DNA of 64,000 nucleotides from Ruegeria sp. THAF33 (GTDB lineage Bacteria; Pseudomonadota; Alphaproteobacteria; Rhodobacterales; Rhodobacteraceae), in contig NZ_CP045385.1 in NCBI RefSeq assembly GCF_009363615.1, positions 558,001 through 622,000 on the forward strand, in the 5' to 3' direction. The stretch's first letter is position 1. Every line of letters starts with the position of its first letter. The notes under the pieces are model-generated. The model was not told the DNA's origin. It ran no database searches and saw only the letters and a list, made by a program, of their open reading frames with translations. Positions 17,560 through 26,470 of this stretch are shown piece after piece. Position numbers and translations under genes: made by a program.

Positions 17560-18693
17560 ATGAACGATCTGTCACAAAACATCATCGGTTACGACCTTTG
17601 GCACCTGAAGCTTCCGGTCACGTCCCGCCGGGATCACGGTATAGGATCCATCGAAGGCGCCTGCGAAGTCGTCATACTGCGACTGACATCCGAGGATGGC
17701 ACACAGGGATTTGGCGAAGCGTCACCCTGGTCGGTGTTCACCGGCACCCCGGAAGCGACATTTGCGGCACTGGATCGATATCTACGCCCCCTTGTTCTTG
17801 GCGCCCGCGTGGGCGACCGGTCAGCCATCATGGCGCGCGCGACCTGTGCCGTGGCGCATTGCACCGAGGCCAAGGCCGCGCTGGAAACCGCGCTGCTGGA
17901 TCTGGCCGGCCGTATCAGCGACATCCCTGTCTGGTCATTGCTGGGCGGTCGTTGCCGCAGCACCATTCCGCTCAGCTGTTCCATCGCCAACCCGGACTTT
18001 TCTCAGGACATAGACCTGTTGGCGCGGTTGCGAGAGGACGGCGTGCGGATTGTCAAACTCAAGACCGGGTTCAAGGATCACGCCTTTGACATCATGCGGT
18101 TGGAGTACCTTGCGCAGAACTGCCCTGAATTCTCGGTCCGCGTGGACTATAATCAGGGGCTGAGCATCGAGGAGGCTCCGACGCGGGTGCGGGACGTGGC
18201 CCGGTTCAATCCTGATTTCATCGAACAGCCGGTTCGCGCCCACCATTTCGGCATGATGGCGAAGCTACGGCATATGACCGATGTTCCCCTTCTCGCCGAT
18301 GAAAGCGTCTTTGGTCCCGAAGATATGGAACGCGCCGCGCGTGAAAGCACTTGCGATGGTGTCTCGGTGAAAATAATGAAGTCTGGCGGACTGACCCGCG
18401 GGCAAACGGTCGCCCGCATCGCGGCGGCGCACGGCCTGACGGCGTATGGCGGGGACATGTTCGAGGCCGGCCTGGCCCATCTTGCGGGCACCCATCTGAT
18501 TGCCGCGACACCCGAGATCACATTGGGCTGCGAGTTTTATCAGGCGTCCTATTTTCTGAAAGAGGACATTCTGGAAGAACCCTTCCGGATCCGGAACGGT
18601 CAGGTCTGCGTGCCCGAAACCCCCGGGCTTGGCGGCAGGCCCGAGGTGGCCAAACTGAACCATTACGCAGTGGCCAGGGCGGCTTCAGAATGA
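17560..18693 (+). CDS. enolase-superfamily (MLE/dipeptide epimerase-like) enzyme
   Basis: A 377-residue enolase-superfamily protein. The N-terminal capping domain (1-125) is followed by the barrel with the full catalytic set: KLK at 166-168, metal ligands D196 (VDYNQG), E222 (IEQPV) and D247 (ADESV), and the opposing Lys at 271 ([10 protein letters not shown]). The paired Lys groups mark the muconate-lactonising branch, which includes dipeptide epimerases and cis-3-hydroxyproline dehydratases. ATG at 17560 follows a purine-rich GGGGGCGGA; an in-frame ATG at 17518 lacks this. Shares ATGA with the FAD enzyme gene. Substrate unknown; a cyclic imino acid is plausible. Confidence 0.8.
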   Translation: MNDLSQNIIGYDLWHLKLPVTSRRDHGIGSIEGACEVVILRLTSEDGTQGFGEASPWSVFTGTPEATFAALDRYLRPLVLGARVGDRSAIMARATCAVAHCTEAKAALETALLDLAGRISDIPVWSLLGGRCRSTIPLSCSIANPDFSQDIDLLARLREDGVRIVKLKTGFKDHAFDIMRLEYLAQNCPEFSVRVDYNQGLSIEEAPTRVRDVARFNPDFIEQPVRAHHFGMMAKLRHMTDVPLLADESVFGPEDMERAARESTCDGVSVKIMKSGGLTRGQTVARIAAAHGLTAYGGDMFEAGLAHLAGTHLIAATPEITLGCEFYQASYFLKEDILEEPFRIRNGQVCVPETPGLGGRPEVAKLNHYAVARAASE

Positions 18694-19940
18694 GCGACAA
18701 GAAAACCATAGCCATCATCGGCGCCGGTATCGTCGGCGTGTCGGCCGCGGTCTGGCTGCAACGGGACGGGCACGACGTGATCCTGTTCGACAAGGCCGGA
18801 CCGGGTGAAGGCACGTCTCATGGCAATGGCGGTGTGCTGGCATCCTGTTCCATCATACCTGTGACGGTTCCCGGACTGCTTGGCAAAGCGCCCAAAATGT
18901 TGCTGAGCTCGTCGCAGCCGCTGTTTTTGAAATGGGGGTATCTGCCGAAGCTGCTCCCATGGCTCCGGCAATATCTGAGCCACGCGAACGTGGCAGACGT
19001 TGAACGGATCGCGGCGGCGCTGACGCCGATCGTCGGCGACAGCCTGAATGATCACAAGGCTTTGGCGGCGGGCACGCGTGCTGAAAAGTGGATCGTGCCC
19101 AGCGACTATCTGTTTCTCTACGAGAACCGGGCCCATTTTGAACAAGATGCGTTGGGCTGGGGAATAAGACGGAAGAACGGCTTTGACTGGCAAGAACTGG
19201 AGGGCAAGGCGTTTCACGACTATGACCCCGTGTTCAGCCCGGATATCGGTTTCGCCGCCAAGCTGTCAAACCACGGTCATATCACCGATCCCGGGCGGTA
19301 CGTGAAAGATCTGGCCGCCCATGTCGAGGCCGGCGGCGGCCGGATCATCCGCGCCAATGTCGAAGATGTCACCCGCGAGAGCGGCCGTGTTACCGGTGTG
19401 CGCGCGGATGGTGAGACCATCGCTTGCGACACCGCCATTGTCACGGCTGGCGTCTGGTCGGGGCCGCTGGCAAAGCGACTGGGGGTTTCTGTTCCTCTTG
19501 AAAGCGAGCGCGGTTATCATCTTGAATTGGTGGCACCTTCTGCCATGCCCCGCAGCCCGGTCATGGTTGCTTCGGGCAAGTTTGTTGCCACGCCCATGGA
19601 TGGGCGCATACGCTTGGCGGGTATCGTGGAGTTCGGTGGGCTGGACGCACCGCCCTCGCGCGCGCCGTTTGAACTGATGCGAAAGAATGCCCGGGCCGCG
19701 TTTCCGGGCATAACATGGAAGGAGGAAGTGGAATGGATGGGGCACAGGCCGGCCCCGGCTGACTCGATCCCGATCATAGGCGACGCGCCCGGACTCAAGG
19801 GGGCCTATATGGGCTTTGGGCATCATCACATCGGCCTGACAGGTGGGCCAAAGACCGGGCGGCTTTTGGCGCAGATGATTGCGGGCAGAACCCCGAACAC
19901 CGACGTAAGCGTTTATGCGCCGTCGCGCTTCGCACCATAA
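18690..19940 (+). CDS. FAD-dependent oxidoreductase, D-amino-acid dehydrogenase (DadA)-like
   Basis: A 416-residue flavoprotein of the DAO family. Rossmann motif [12 protein letters not shown] at about 8-19, a conserved Gly-rich second segment ([12 protein letters not shown], near 45), and a C-terminal FAD-binding end with [20 protein letters not shown]. The size and motifs match DadA-like amino or imino acid dehydrogenases that pass electrons to quinone. Overlaps the enolase gene by four bases and precedes a TRAP operon, so it probably oxidises the compound the transporter brings in. Confidence 0.83.
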   Translation: MSDKKTIAIIGAGIVGVSAAVWLQRDGHDVILFDKAGPGEGTSHGNGGVLASCSIIPVTVPGLLGKAPKMLLSSSQPLFLKWGYLPKLLPWLRQYLSHANVADVERIAAALTPIVGDSLNDHKALAAGTRAEKWIVPSDYLFLYENRAHFEQDALGWGIRRKNGFDWQELEGKAFHDYDPVFSPDIGFAAKLSNHGHITDPGRYVKDLAAHVEAGGGRIIRANVEDVTRESGRVTGVRADGETIACDTAIVTAGVWSGPLAKRLGVSVPLESERGYHLELVAPSAMPRSPVMVASGKFVATPMDGRIRLAGIVEFGGLDAPPSRAPFELMRKNARAAFPGITWKEEVEWMGHRPAPADSIPIIGDAPGLKGAYMGFGHHHIGLTGGPKTGRLLAQMIAGRTPNTDVSVYAPSRFAP

Positions 19941-19992
19941 GAACAGACCGACGAAAAACATCGGTATTTCAAGACTCGATAGGGAGAAAACG

Positions 19993-20970
19993 ATGAAAAC
20001 AATGACAAACCTTCTGGCGGCAACCGCTTTGACTGCTGCCGCGGCAGCACCGGCCATGGCCGAAAAATGGGACATGCCGATGGCCTATTCGGCGTCGAAC
20101 TTCCATTCGGCCACCGGTGCGGAATTCGCCAAATGTGTAACGACCGGAACCGGCGGTGAGATCGAAATCGTTACGCATCCATCCGGCTCGCTGTTCAAAG
20201 GTGCCGATATCAAACGCGCAATCCAGACCGGGCAAGCCCCGATCGGCGAACGCCTTCTGTCCGGCCACCAGAATGAGAACGCGTTGTTCGGTTTCGATTC
20301 GATCCCGTTCCTTGCGACCTCGTTCGACGACAGCGCCAAGCTTTGGGAGGCTGCCAAGCCATCTATCGAAAAAGTATTGGCAGAGCAGAACCTGACGCTG
20401 CTTTATGCTGTACCGTGGCCACCGCAGGGGCTGTATTTCAAGAATGAGGTGAACTCGGTCGCCGACATGAAGGGCATCAAGTTCCGTTCGTACAACAACG
20501 CGACTTCGCGACTGGCCGAGCTGACGGGCATGTTGCCGGTAACGATCGAAGCGGCAGAAATCAGTCAGGCTTTTGCGACGGGTGTCGCCGAGTCGATGGT
20601 GTCTTCGGGATCGACCGGGTATGACCGCAAGGTCTGGGAAAGCCTGAACTATTTCTACGAAGTCGATGCCTGGTTGCCGCGCAACTACGTGATGGTGAAT
20701 TCTGATGTCTGGTCGGGCGTGTCCGACGCCAACAAGAACGTCATCAAGGCCTGCGCAGGGCTGGCGGAATACGCGGGCAACTGGCGCGCCAAGGAATATA
20801 CCGGCTTTACTCTGCAAGGTCTGCGTGATGGTGGCATGACCGTCGGTCCGGCATCCGAGCAGATGACGAATGAGCTGAAAGAGATTGGTGTGACCATGAC
20901 CAATGAATGGCTGGAAGCCGCCGGAGACGAAGGCAAAGCCATCGTCGACGCGTTCAACGCCTCTCAGTAA
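19993..20970 (+). CDS. TRAP transporter solute-binding protein (DctP family)
   Basis: A 325-residue periplasmic binding protein. Signal peptide at 1-23 (ends APAMA). Typical DctP landmarks follow: the PSGSLFKG region after the first strand, and KNEVNSVADMKGIKFRSY near 150, which contains the conserved Arg that ion-pairs with the ligand carboxylate. AGGGAG precedes the ATG by about 6 bases. Captures an organic acid for the DctQ/DctM pair that follows. Confidence 0.9.
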   Translation: MKTMTNLLAATALTAAAAAPAMAEKWDMPMAYSASNFHSATGAEFAKCVTTGTGGEIEIVTHPSGSLFKGADIKRAIQTGQAPIGERLLSGHQNENALFGFDSIPFLATSFDDSAKLWEAAKPSIEKVLAEQNLTLLYAVPWPPQGLYFKNEVNSVADMKGIKFRSYNNATSRLAELTGMLPVTIEAAEISQAFATGVAESMVSSGSTGYDRKVWESLNYFYEVDAWLPRNYVMVNSDVWSGVSDANKNVIKACAGLAEYAGNWRAKEYTGFTLQGLRDGGMTVGPASEQMTNELKEIGVTMTNEWLEAAGDEGKAIVDAFNASQ

Positions 20971-20980
20971 CCGTTCGAGG

Positions 20981-21006
20981 CAGGCGGCGTTGCATTGCGT
21001 CGCCTG
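20981..21006 (+). terminator. hairpin between TRAP binding-protein and permease genes
   Basis: CAGGCGGCG and CGTCGCCTG form a nine-pair stem (one G-U) around TTGCATTG, followed by TTTT. It lies eleven bases after the DctP stop and could partly terminate or protect the upstream message. Confidence 0.65.
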
Positions 21007-21039
21007 TTTTCCATCCAATCATAACAAAGCGGGGACGCC

Positions 21040-21573
21040 ATGGCGGTATTGCGGGGGCTTCGGTCCGTTCTGGACTTTATCTATCTTGCAGCGGGGGTAA
21101 TGGCGGCGGTCAGCCTGATTGCCATTCTTTTGCTGATCGTCGTGCAGATGCTGGCCCGCTGGACCGGTGAGGTCTTTCCCGGAGCGCCCGACTATGCCGG
21201 CTATGCAATGGCGGCGGCATCTTTTCTCGCCTTTGCCAATGCGTTGAACCGGGGCAGCCACATTCGGGTTTCGATCCTTCTGAACGCGGTACCGGACAGC
21301 GTGCGGCGTGTTCTTGAAATCTGGTGTTTCACCATCGGCACAGCCGTCATGTGGTATTTCTGCTGGTATGCCTATCGCTTCGTCTATTGGAGCTGGAAGT
21401 TCAACGACATCAGCCAGGGTCAGGACAGAACCGCGCTGTGGATTCCGCAATCCGCGATGCTGATCGGAGCCGTGATCCTGGCCGTCGCGCTGACGGATCA
21501 CCTGATCCACGTCCTGTTCAAAGGTGACCATCGCATTGTCCGCGATCTGGCCGACCAGAGCCACGGAGAATAG
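21040..21573 (+). CDS. TRAP transporter small permease (DctQ family)
   Basis: A 177-residue membrane protein with four hydrophobic helices (about 17-40, 55-75, 95-120 and 140-162). It has the usual DctQ RGSHIRVSIL segment near 76-85 (R/K-G-x-H-IRV). It bridges the binding protein and the large subunit in the proton/sodium-driven TRAP carrier. Four bases separate it from the DctM gene. Confidence 0.9.
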   Translation: MAVLRGLRSVLDFIYLAAGVMAAVSLIAILLLIVVQMLARWTGEVFPGAPDYAGYAMAAASFLAFANALNRGSHIRVSILLNAVPDSVRRVLEIWCFTIGTAVMWYFCWYAYRFVYWSWKFNDISQGQDRTALWIPQSAMLIGAVILAVALTDHLIHVLFKGDHRIVRDLADQSHGE

Positions 21574-21577
21574 ACGC

Positions 21578-22891
21578 ATGGAAAACCTGTCTGTCATCAT
21601 CCTTTTCCTTTTTGTTCTGTTCACCCTTCTCGGGACCGGTGTCTGGGTCGGCCTAGCCCTCATGGGGGTCGCTTGGGTCGGGATGGAGCTGTTCACCACC
21701 CGCCCCGTGGGCGACGTGATGATCACGACGATCTGGTCCGCGTCGTCATCGTGGACCCTGACCGCCTTGCCCATGTTCATCTGGATGGGCGAAATCCTGT
21801 ACCGCACGCGATTGTCCGAAGACATGTTCAAAGGGCTGTCCCCTTGGATGGCCCCCCTGCCCGGCGGTTTGGTGCATACCAATATCGTGGGCTGTACCGT
21901 TTTCGCGGCAGTCTCAGGTTCGTCGGCCGCAACGCTGACCACCGTCGGAAAGATGTCGATCCCCGAACTGCGCAAGCGCAACTACCCCGAACGGATGATC
22001 ATCGGTACTCTGACCGGCGCGGCCACTCTGGGGCTGATGATCCCGCCGTCCCTAACCCTGATCGTCTACGGGGTGACGATCAATGAATCGATCACCAAGC
22101 TGTTCTTTGCCGGCATCCTTCCCGGTTTGGTGCTGGCAGCGATGTTCATGGGGTATGTCGCGATCTATTCCAAGTTGGGCAAAGATTGGACCCCGGATGT
22201 CGAGGGCAAGCTGAGCTTTTCCGAGAAAGTCAGAAACTCCCGCTTTTTGTTGCCTGTGATCCTTCTGATCACGGTCGTCATCGGCTCAATGTATCTGGGC
22301 TATGCCACTGCGACCGAAGCTGCGGCTTTCGGGGTGATCGGCGGCCTGCTGCTGGCGGCAGGCCAGGGGTCGTTGAACTGGAAGACATTCACTGAAAGCT
22401 TGATGGGCGCCACACGAACCAGCGCGATGATCGCCCTGATCCTTGCCGGCGCTGCGTTTCTGTCGCTGTCCATGGGCTTCACCGGCCTGCCGCGCGGGCT
22501 GGCCGATCTGATTGCAGGTTGGGAACTGACCCGTTTCGAACTGCTTATGGTCCTGCTGGTGTTCTACATCATTCTGGGCTGTTTTCTTGACGGGATTTCT
22601 TCCGTCGTTTTGACCATGGCCGTGGTGGAACCAATGATCCGCGACGCTGGCATTGACCTGATCTGGTTCGGCATCTTCATCGTGGTCGTCGTTGAAATGG
22701 CGCAGATCACACCACCGATCGGATTCAACCTGTTCGTGATGCAGGGCATGACCAACCATGAGATGAGCTATATCGCACGCGCAGCGATACCGATGTTCCT
22801 GATCATGGTGCTGATGGTCTTCATCCTCATCTGGTTCCCGGACCTCGCCACCTGGCTGCCCGAGAATTTGCGTCAGAGCCCGGGCGGGTAA
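21578..22891 (+). CDS. TRAP transporter large permease (DctM family)
   Basis: A 437-residue DctM protein with about 12 hydrophobic helices. Family motifs include VSGSSAATLTTVGKM (about 114-128) and IPPSLTLIVYGVTINESI (about 156-173). ATG at 21578 follows GGAG by about eight bases; the frame open to 21524 lies inside the DctQ gene. Forms the transport channel with the upstream DctQ. Confidence 0.92.
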   Translation: MENLSVIILFLFVLFTLLGTGVWVGLALMGVAWVGMELFTTRPVGDVMITTIWSASSSWTLTALPMFIWMGEILYRTRLSEDMFKGLSPWMAPLPGGLVHTNIVGCTVFAAVSGSSAATLTTVGKMSIPELRKRNYPERMIIGTLTGAATLGLMIPPSLTLIVYGVTINESITKLFFAGILPGLVLAAMFMGYVAIYSKLGKDWTPDVEGKLSFSEKVRNSRFLLPVILLITVVIGSMYLGYATATEAAAFGVIGGLLLAAGQGSLNWKTFTESLMGATRTSAMIALILAGAAFLSLSMGFTGLPRGLADLIAGWELTRFELLMVLLVFYIILGCFLDGISSVVLTMAVVEPMIRDAGIDLIWFGIFIVVVVEMAQITPPIGFNLFVMQGMTNHEMSYIARAAIPMFLIMVLMVFILIWFPDLATWLPENLRQSPGG

Positions 22892-22898
22892 AACGGCC

Positions 22899-23831
22899 TT
22901 GAACCTGCTCCATCTGGCGGCCCGTCACGGGCCCCGTGTTCTGGTCGCCGGATTGGCGGCGGGTCTTCTATTGCCGGGTTTGGCCGAGCCCATGCGAGGC
23001 CTGCTGCCGCCCCTGGTCGTGTTGTTGCTGTTCGTCACCGTCCTGAGAATAGACCCCGAAACCATTCTTGGATCGTTGAGCGATCTGCACAAGGTCGCGT
23101 TCACCGTCATCGGGTTTCAATTCGTGATGCCGCTGATCATTCTGGCCATTGGATTTGTCGGGGGATGGACCGGAACGCCGGTGCTTCTGTCCCTGCTCAT
23201 CATGGCGGCTGCGCCCTCGATTTCCGGCAGTCCCAACATGTGTTTGATGATGGGCTACCCACCTGAACACGCGATGCGAATGATGGTGGTTGGGACCGCC
23301 CTGCTGCCATTGACAGCGTTTCCGGTGTTCCTGCTCATGCCTGAGCTGGGCGGCATTCACTCTGTTCTGCTGGCCGGGTTGCAACTGCTGTTGACGATAC
23401 TCTGCACAACCGGCGCCGCCATTGTTGTCCGGTGCGTCTGGTTGCGTTCACCATCACGCTCCACATTGGTGAATCTGGAAGGGTTGGGCACAATCACCTT
23501 GGCCGTTTTTGTCATCGGCCTGATGCCTTCTGTCAGCACCACAGCGCTGAAAAGCCCGGCCGTCGCGGCCTTCTGGATCGCGCTCGCCTGTCTGGCCAAT
23601 TTCGGAGCACAATTCATTTCGTTCCGGATGACCCGAGGACGTCTGCCGGCAGCCAGAGCAACCGCTGTCTCTTTGATCGCGGGAAACAGAAACATCGCGA
23701 TATTCTTCGTTGCTTTGCCGCCCGAGGTCACCGCACCCATCATGGCCTTCATCGGGGCGTATCAAATTCCGATGTACCTGACGCCAATGGTCATGCGTCA
23801 TCTCTACATGAGGCAAGTCTTGCCCGAGTAG
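22899..23831 (+). CDS. bile-acid:sodium symporter-like (BASS) membrane protein
   Basis: A 310-residue protein with about nine or ten hydrophobic helices, resembling the BASS/arsenite-permease superfamily (LSLLIMAAAPSISGSPNMCLMM region near 98-119; LIAGNRNIAIFF near 263-274). TTG start at 22899, seven bases after the DctM stop; no earlier ATG fits. Being the last gene of the island suggests export or exchange of a pathway product. Family assignment is moderate and substrate unknown. Confidence 0.65.
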   Translation: MNLLHLAARHGPRVLVAGLAAGLLLPGLAEPMRGLLPPLVVLLLFVTVLRIDPETILGSLSDLHKVAFTVIGFQFVMPLIILAIGFVGGWTGTPVLLSLLIMAAAPSISGSPNMCLMMGYPPEHAMRMMVVGTALLPLTAFPVFLLMPELGGIHSVLLAGLQLLLTILCTTGAAIVVRCVWLRSPSRSTLVNLEGLGTITLAVFVIGLMPSVSTTALKSPAVAAFWIALACLANFGAQFISFRMTRGRLPAARATAVSLIAGNRNIAIFFVALPPEVTAPIMAFIGAYQIPMYLTPMVMRHLYMRQVLPE

Positions 23832-23950
23832 CTTTGGAAAGCCGCCTTAGGATATTTTTATCCCTTTTCTCCGATCCTTGTCGGCGTTGGGCCGATACGT
23901 CGTGCTTGGTTCAATGCAAAAAAACACGCTCAGGGAAATCGGGTGAATAA
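23832..23950. other. intergenic, no gene seen
   Basis: Contains only weak short stems after the BASS-like gene (GCTTT/AAAGC near 23831 and GGATA/TATCC at 23850-23863, followed by CTTTTCT), which could act as a weak terminator. No coding signal. Confidence 0.4.
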
Positions 23951-23951
23951 T

Positions 23952-24006
23952 TGTCACTATTGACAGTTAATTGCACTCTTCCTATTTACTGTCAATGTTG
24001 ACAGTA
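23952..24006 (+). promoter_or_regulatory. sigma70 promoter with two overlapping TetR-type operators
   Basis: TTGACA at 23960-23965 and TATTTA at 23983-23988 are spaced 17 bases, an excellent housekeeping promoter. TGTCA-ctat-TGACA (23952-23965) overlaps the -35 box, and TACTGTCAA-tg-TTGACAGTA (23987-24006), a near-perfect 20-base palindrome, covers the -10 end and start region. The shared TGTCA/TGACA arms suggest one regulator binding twice. The best candidate is the TetR protein encoded two genes downstream. Confidence 0.72.
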
Positions 24007-24017
24007 AAGGAAATATC

Positions 24018-24449
24018 ATGCCGATTAGCAAACTGGTCGTCGCATCTGTGATGACACTAGCTTCAACCCTCGGGGCAACAGCACAAACTCTCACTGCAAC
24101 GGTGCAGGACGTGCGCAATGCAGATGGTGATTTGATCATTGCCGTGTTCGATGACTCAAAATCTTTTAAGGCCATGGACGTGGCAAACGCGGCGGCCTTG
24201 GCTTCCATTCCTGCTGTCAAAGGCCAGGCCTCGGTCACCTTTCACAATCTCCCGCTTGGCACCTATACGATTGCCGCGATTCACGACGAGAACAGCAACA
24301 GCAACCTGGATACCGAGAAGGATGTCCCAACCGAAGGGTACGCCTTTGGCGGCATGGATCGGAGCGGTCTACCGCCGGAATTCGCGGATGCCGCTGTCGC
24401 CGTCGGCACCGGTGCAACCGCAGACCTGAAGCTGAAATACTGGAAATAA
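24018..24449 (+). CDS. secreted DUF2141 protein
   Basis: A 143-residue protein with a signal peptide (about 1-23, ending TAQ) and a DUF2141 beta-sandwich containing the usual HDENSNSNLDTEKDVPTEGY segment (about 93-112), a probable calcium-binding or structural loop. Function of the family is unknown. First gene after the double-operator promoter, one base before the TetR gene. Confidence 0.8.
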   Translation: MPISKLVVASVMTLASTLGATAQTLTATVQDVRNADGDLIIAVFDDSKSFKAMDVANAAALASIPAVKGQASVTFHNLPLGTYTIAAIHDENSNSNLDTEKDVPTEGYAFGGMDRSGLPPEFADAAVAVGTGATADLKLKYWK

Positions 24450-24450
24450 C

Positions 24451-25044
24451 ATGATCGGGCGCCCCTCAAATCGTGATGAACGTTATGAACAGATTATGCA
24501 GGCCCTGGTCAGATGTGTTGCGAGATATGGCCTTGATGGCGCATCGCTTTCGCAAATAGCCAAGGAGGCGGGCCTGACACGGCCTCTGATCCGGCATCAC
24601 CTGGGCAATCGGGATGAATTGATTACGACCCTGCAAGACTATGTTCTGAAAAGTTTTTCGGAACAGTCTGACGCACTCGTTGCAGGCTTGCCGGCGTCGA
24701 GAAAATCAAGACATCTGATCGATCTTCTGTTCTCGGACATGAACCAGACGTCACCGGATATGGTTCTTGCCTTCGCAGCACTCACCGCGCGGGCGGTCGA
24801 GGATGCTTCGCTTCGCCTGGCTTGTCGAGAGGCTCTGCTTGCCTTTGAAACTACGATTGCTGCGATACTGCGCGCGGATTTCCCGAATGTGGATGCCGCA
24901 AAGGTCAATACCGCCGCTCATGGCATTGTGGCGCTTTATTTCAACGCGACGTCTTTGGCCCCTCTGGATATGCCGAATGTCTGGAAAACTCAGGCCGAAC
25001 AGGCCGCGCGTGCGCTGTTCAATGGCCTGGAGCAAGAACCATGA
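24451..25044 (+). CDS. TetR-family transcriptional regulator
   Basis: A 197-residue regulator with the N-terminal TetR helix-turn-helix (about 10-58; LSQIAKEAGLTRPLIRHHLG) and a helical effector domain that ends near 195. It is the second gene of the operon whose promoter carries two TGTCA/TGACA palindromes, so autoregulation is likely. Overlaps the next gene by four bases. Confidence 0.88.
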   Translation: MIGRPSNRDERYEQIMQALVRCVARYGLDGASLSQIAKEAGLTRPLIRHHLGNRDELITTLQDYVLKSFSEQSDALVAGLPASRKSRHLIDLLFSDMNQTSPDMVLAFAALTARAVEDASLRLACREALLAFETTIAAILRADFPNVDAAKVNTAAHGIVALYFNATSLAPLDMPNVWKTQAEQAARALFNGLEQEP

Positions 25045-25292
25045 CACGCAAGCGACAGCTGAACTACATCACCTTCGCGGCGCTGATGGTGACGACGGTA
25101 CTTGGCTATCAGACGTTGTGGGGGCTTCTTTTCATGTTCTGGACAATCCCGAATTTCTATTCCGGTCACGCTTTGCTTTTGACCGACGTAACCCGGGATG
25201 AGGACCCCATCCTGTTTTGGCTGATCCAACTCGCCTGGGTCGCATTAGGCCTGTCGATGATCGCCATCGACTTTCTCCCCCAAACGTTTTGA
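25041..25292 (+). CDS. small two-helix membrane protein
   Basis: An 83-residue protein with two hydrophobic segments (about 10-35 and 58-77) and a charged loop between them (DVTRDEDP). The start overlaps the TetR stop (ATGA). I do not recognise it. Its position suggests a membrane helper for the oxygenase system. Confidence 0.65.
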   Translation: MTRKRQLNYITFAALMVTTVLGYQTLWGLLFMFWTIPNFYSGHALLLTDVTRDEDPILFWLIQLAWVALGLSMIAIDFLPQTF

Positions 25293-25315
25293 AAATTCCT
25301 TCACAAGAGGCTCAA

Positions 25316-26470
25316 ATGAAACCCATGCTGCACCTTTTGCCGGTCGAAGCTTACACGAGCCAGGATTGGTTCGACCGGGAAATGCGCGAGATCTTCTCCA
25401 AAACCTGGCGCTACGCCGGTTTTATGGAGGATGTCAGTGAACCCGGCCAGTTCATCGCCGTGCAGGCCGGACTCAACAACATATTCGTGATCATGGGGCG
25501 CGATCGTCGCCTGCGCGCCTTCCATAACATCTGCCGCCATCGCGGTACCCAATTGATCCGCGCGGTTGGCAAAACGCAAAAAGCATTGACCTGTCCTTAT
25601 CACGATTGGACCTACGATCTTGAAGGCAATCTGATTTCGGTGCCGGATGAGCACGAGGAATTTGGCAAGGTCGACAAGTCCTGTCTTGGCCTGAAACCCG
25701 CCAAGGTCGACATCTGGAAATCGATGATTTTCGTCCATCCAGACCCCGACGCGCCTTCCATCGCCGAATGGTTCGGCCCCGTCGAACCCCATATCGGCCC
25801 GCACGTCCCGGAAGAGCTGATCGAGTACGAAGACCTGAACACCAGCTATGAGATAAAGGCCAACTGGAAGGTTGTCGTCGAAAATTACATCGACGTTTAC
25901 CACCTGAGCCATCTGCATTCGAATACGCTGCAGATGTATGACCACAAATCCGCCGAATTCCACTGGGAAGGACCTCATTACATGTTTTGGGAGCCGCCCG
26001 TGGCGGAGTTTCTTGAAGATCAGGACAGCAAACTGACCGCCCCGCGCGTCATCCCCAAAGACATGAACGGCGCCTGGGTGCCGATGCTGTTCCCGGGGAT
26101 TGGTCTGGCCGCTTCGGAAGACGGCTGGAATATCTTCATTGTCGAACCCCTTGGCCCGGAACTGACACGAGTTCACAACCGCGGGCGGGTGTCCAACAGC
26201 TCGGAATGGGAATTCACCAAACAGTCGATGAAGTCGTCCTCTTTCTGGTCCAAGTTTGGAATAGCTGGGAAATACGAAGCCAATGACGCGATGGGCGAAG
26301 ATGACCCGATGGTTGCCGGTGACTTTACCGGCGAAGACATCTATGCGTGCGAGCAACAGCAGAAATCCCTGCATTCTCCGTATTTTGAAGCAGGTCCGGC
26401 GGCAAACGGTGAAAGTCCCGTCATCGAGCACCAGAAAGTTGTTCTGCAATGGTTGGGGGAAGGGAAATGA
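25316..26470 (+). CDS. Rieske non-heme iron oxygenase, alpha subunit
   Basis: A 384-residue ring-hydroxylating-type oxygenase. Rieske ligands C73, H75, C93 and H96 (CRHRG...CPYHDW). The mononuclear iron motif D193-x2-H196-x4-H201 (DVYHLSHLH) follows, with a third carboxylate expected later in the catalytic domain. Size and the absence of a beta subunit gene suit demethylase or monooxygenase members acting on quaternary amines or aromatic acids. AAGAGG precedes the ATG at 25316. Overlaps its reductase gene by four bases. Substrate not deducible. Confidence 0.85.
   Translation: MKPMLHLLPVEAYTSQDWFDREMREIFSKTWRYAGFMEDVSEPGQFIAVQAGLNNIFVIMGRDRRLRAFHNICRHRGTQLIRAVGKTQKALTCPYHDWTYDLEGNLISVPDEHEEFGKVDKSCLGLKPAKVDIWKSMIFVHPDPDAPSIAEWFGPVEPHIGPHVPEELIEYEDLNTSYEIKANWKVVVENYIDVYHLSHLHSNTLQMYDHKSAEFHWEGPHYMFWEPPVAEFLEDQDSKLTAPRVIPKDMNGAWVPMLFPGIGLAASEDGWNIFIVEPLGPELTRVHNRGRVSNSSEWEFTKQSMKSSSFWSKFGIAGKYEANDAMGEDDPMVAGDFTGEDIYACEQQQKSLHSPYFEAGPAANGESPVIEHQKVVLQWLGEGK

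Noticed and set aside
18351..19940. A 529-codon version of the FAD oxidoreductase
   Set aside because: The first 113 codons lie inside the enolase-superfamily gene out of frame; the DAO fold starts at 18690 with an ATGA overlap.
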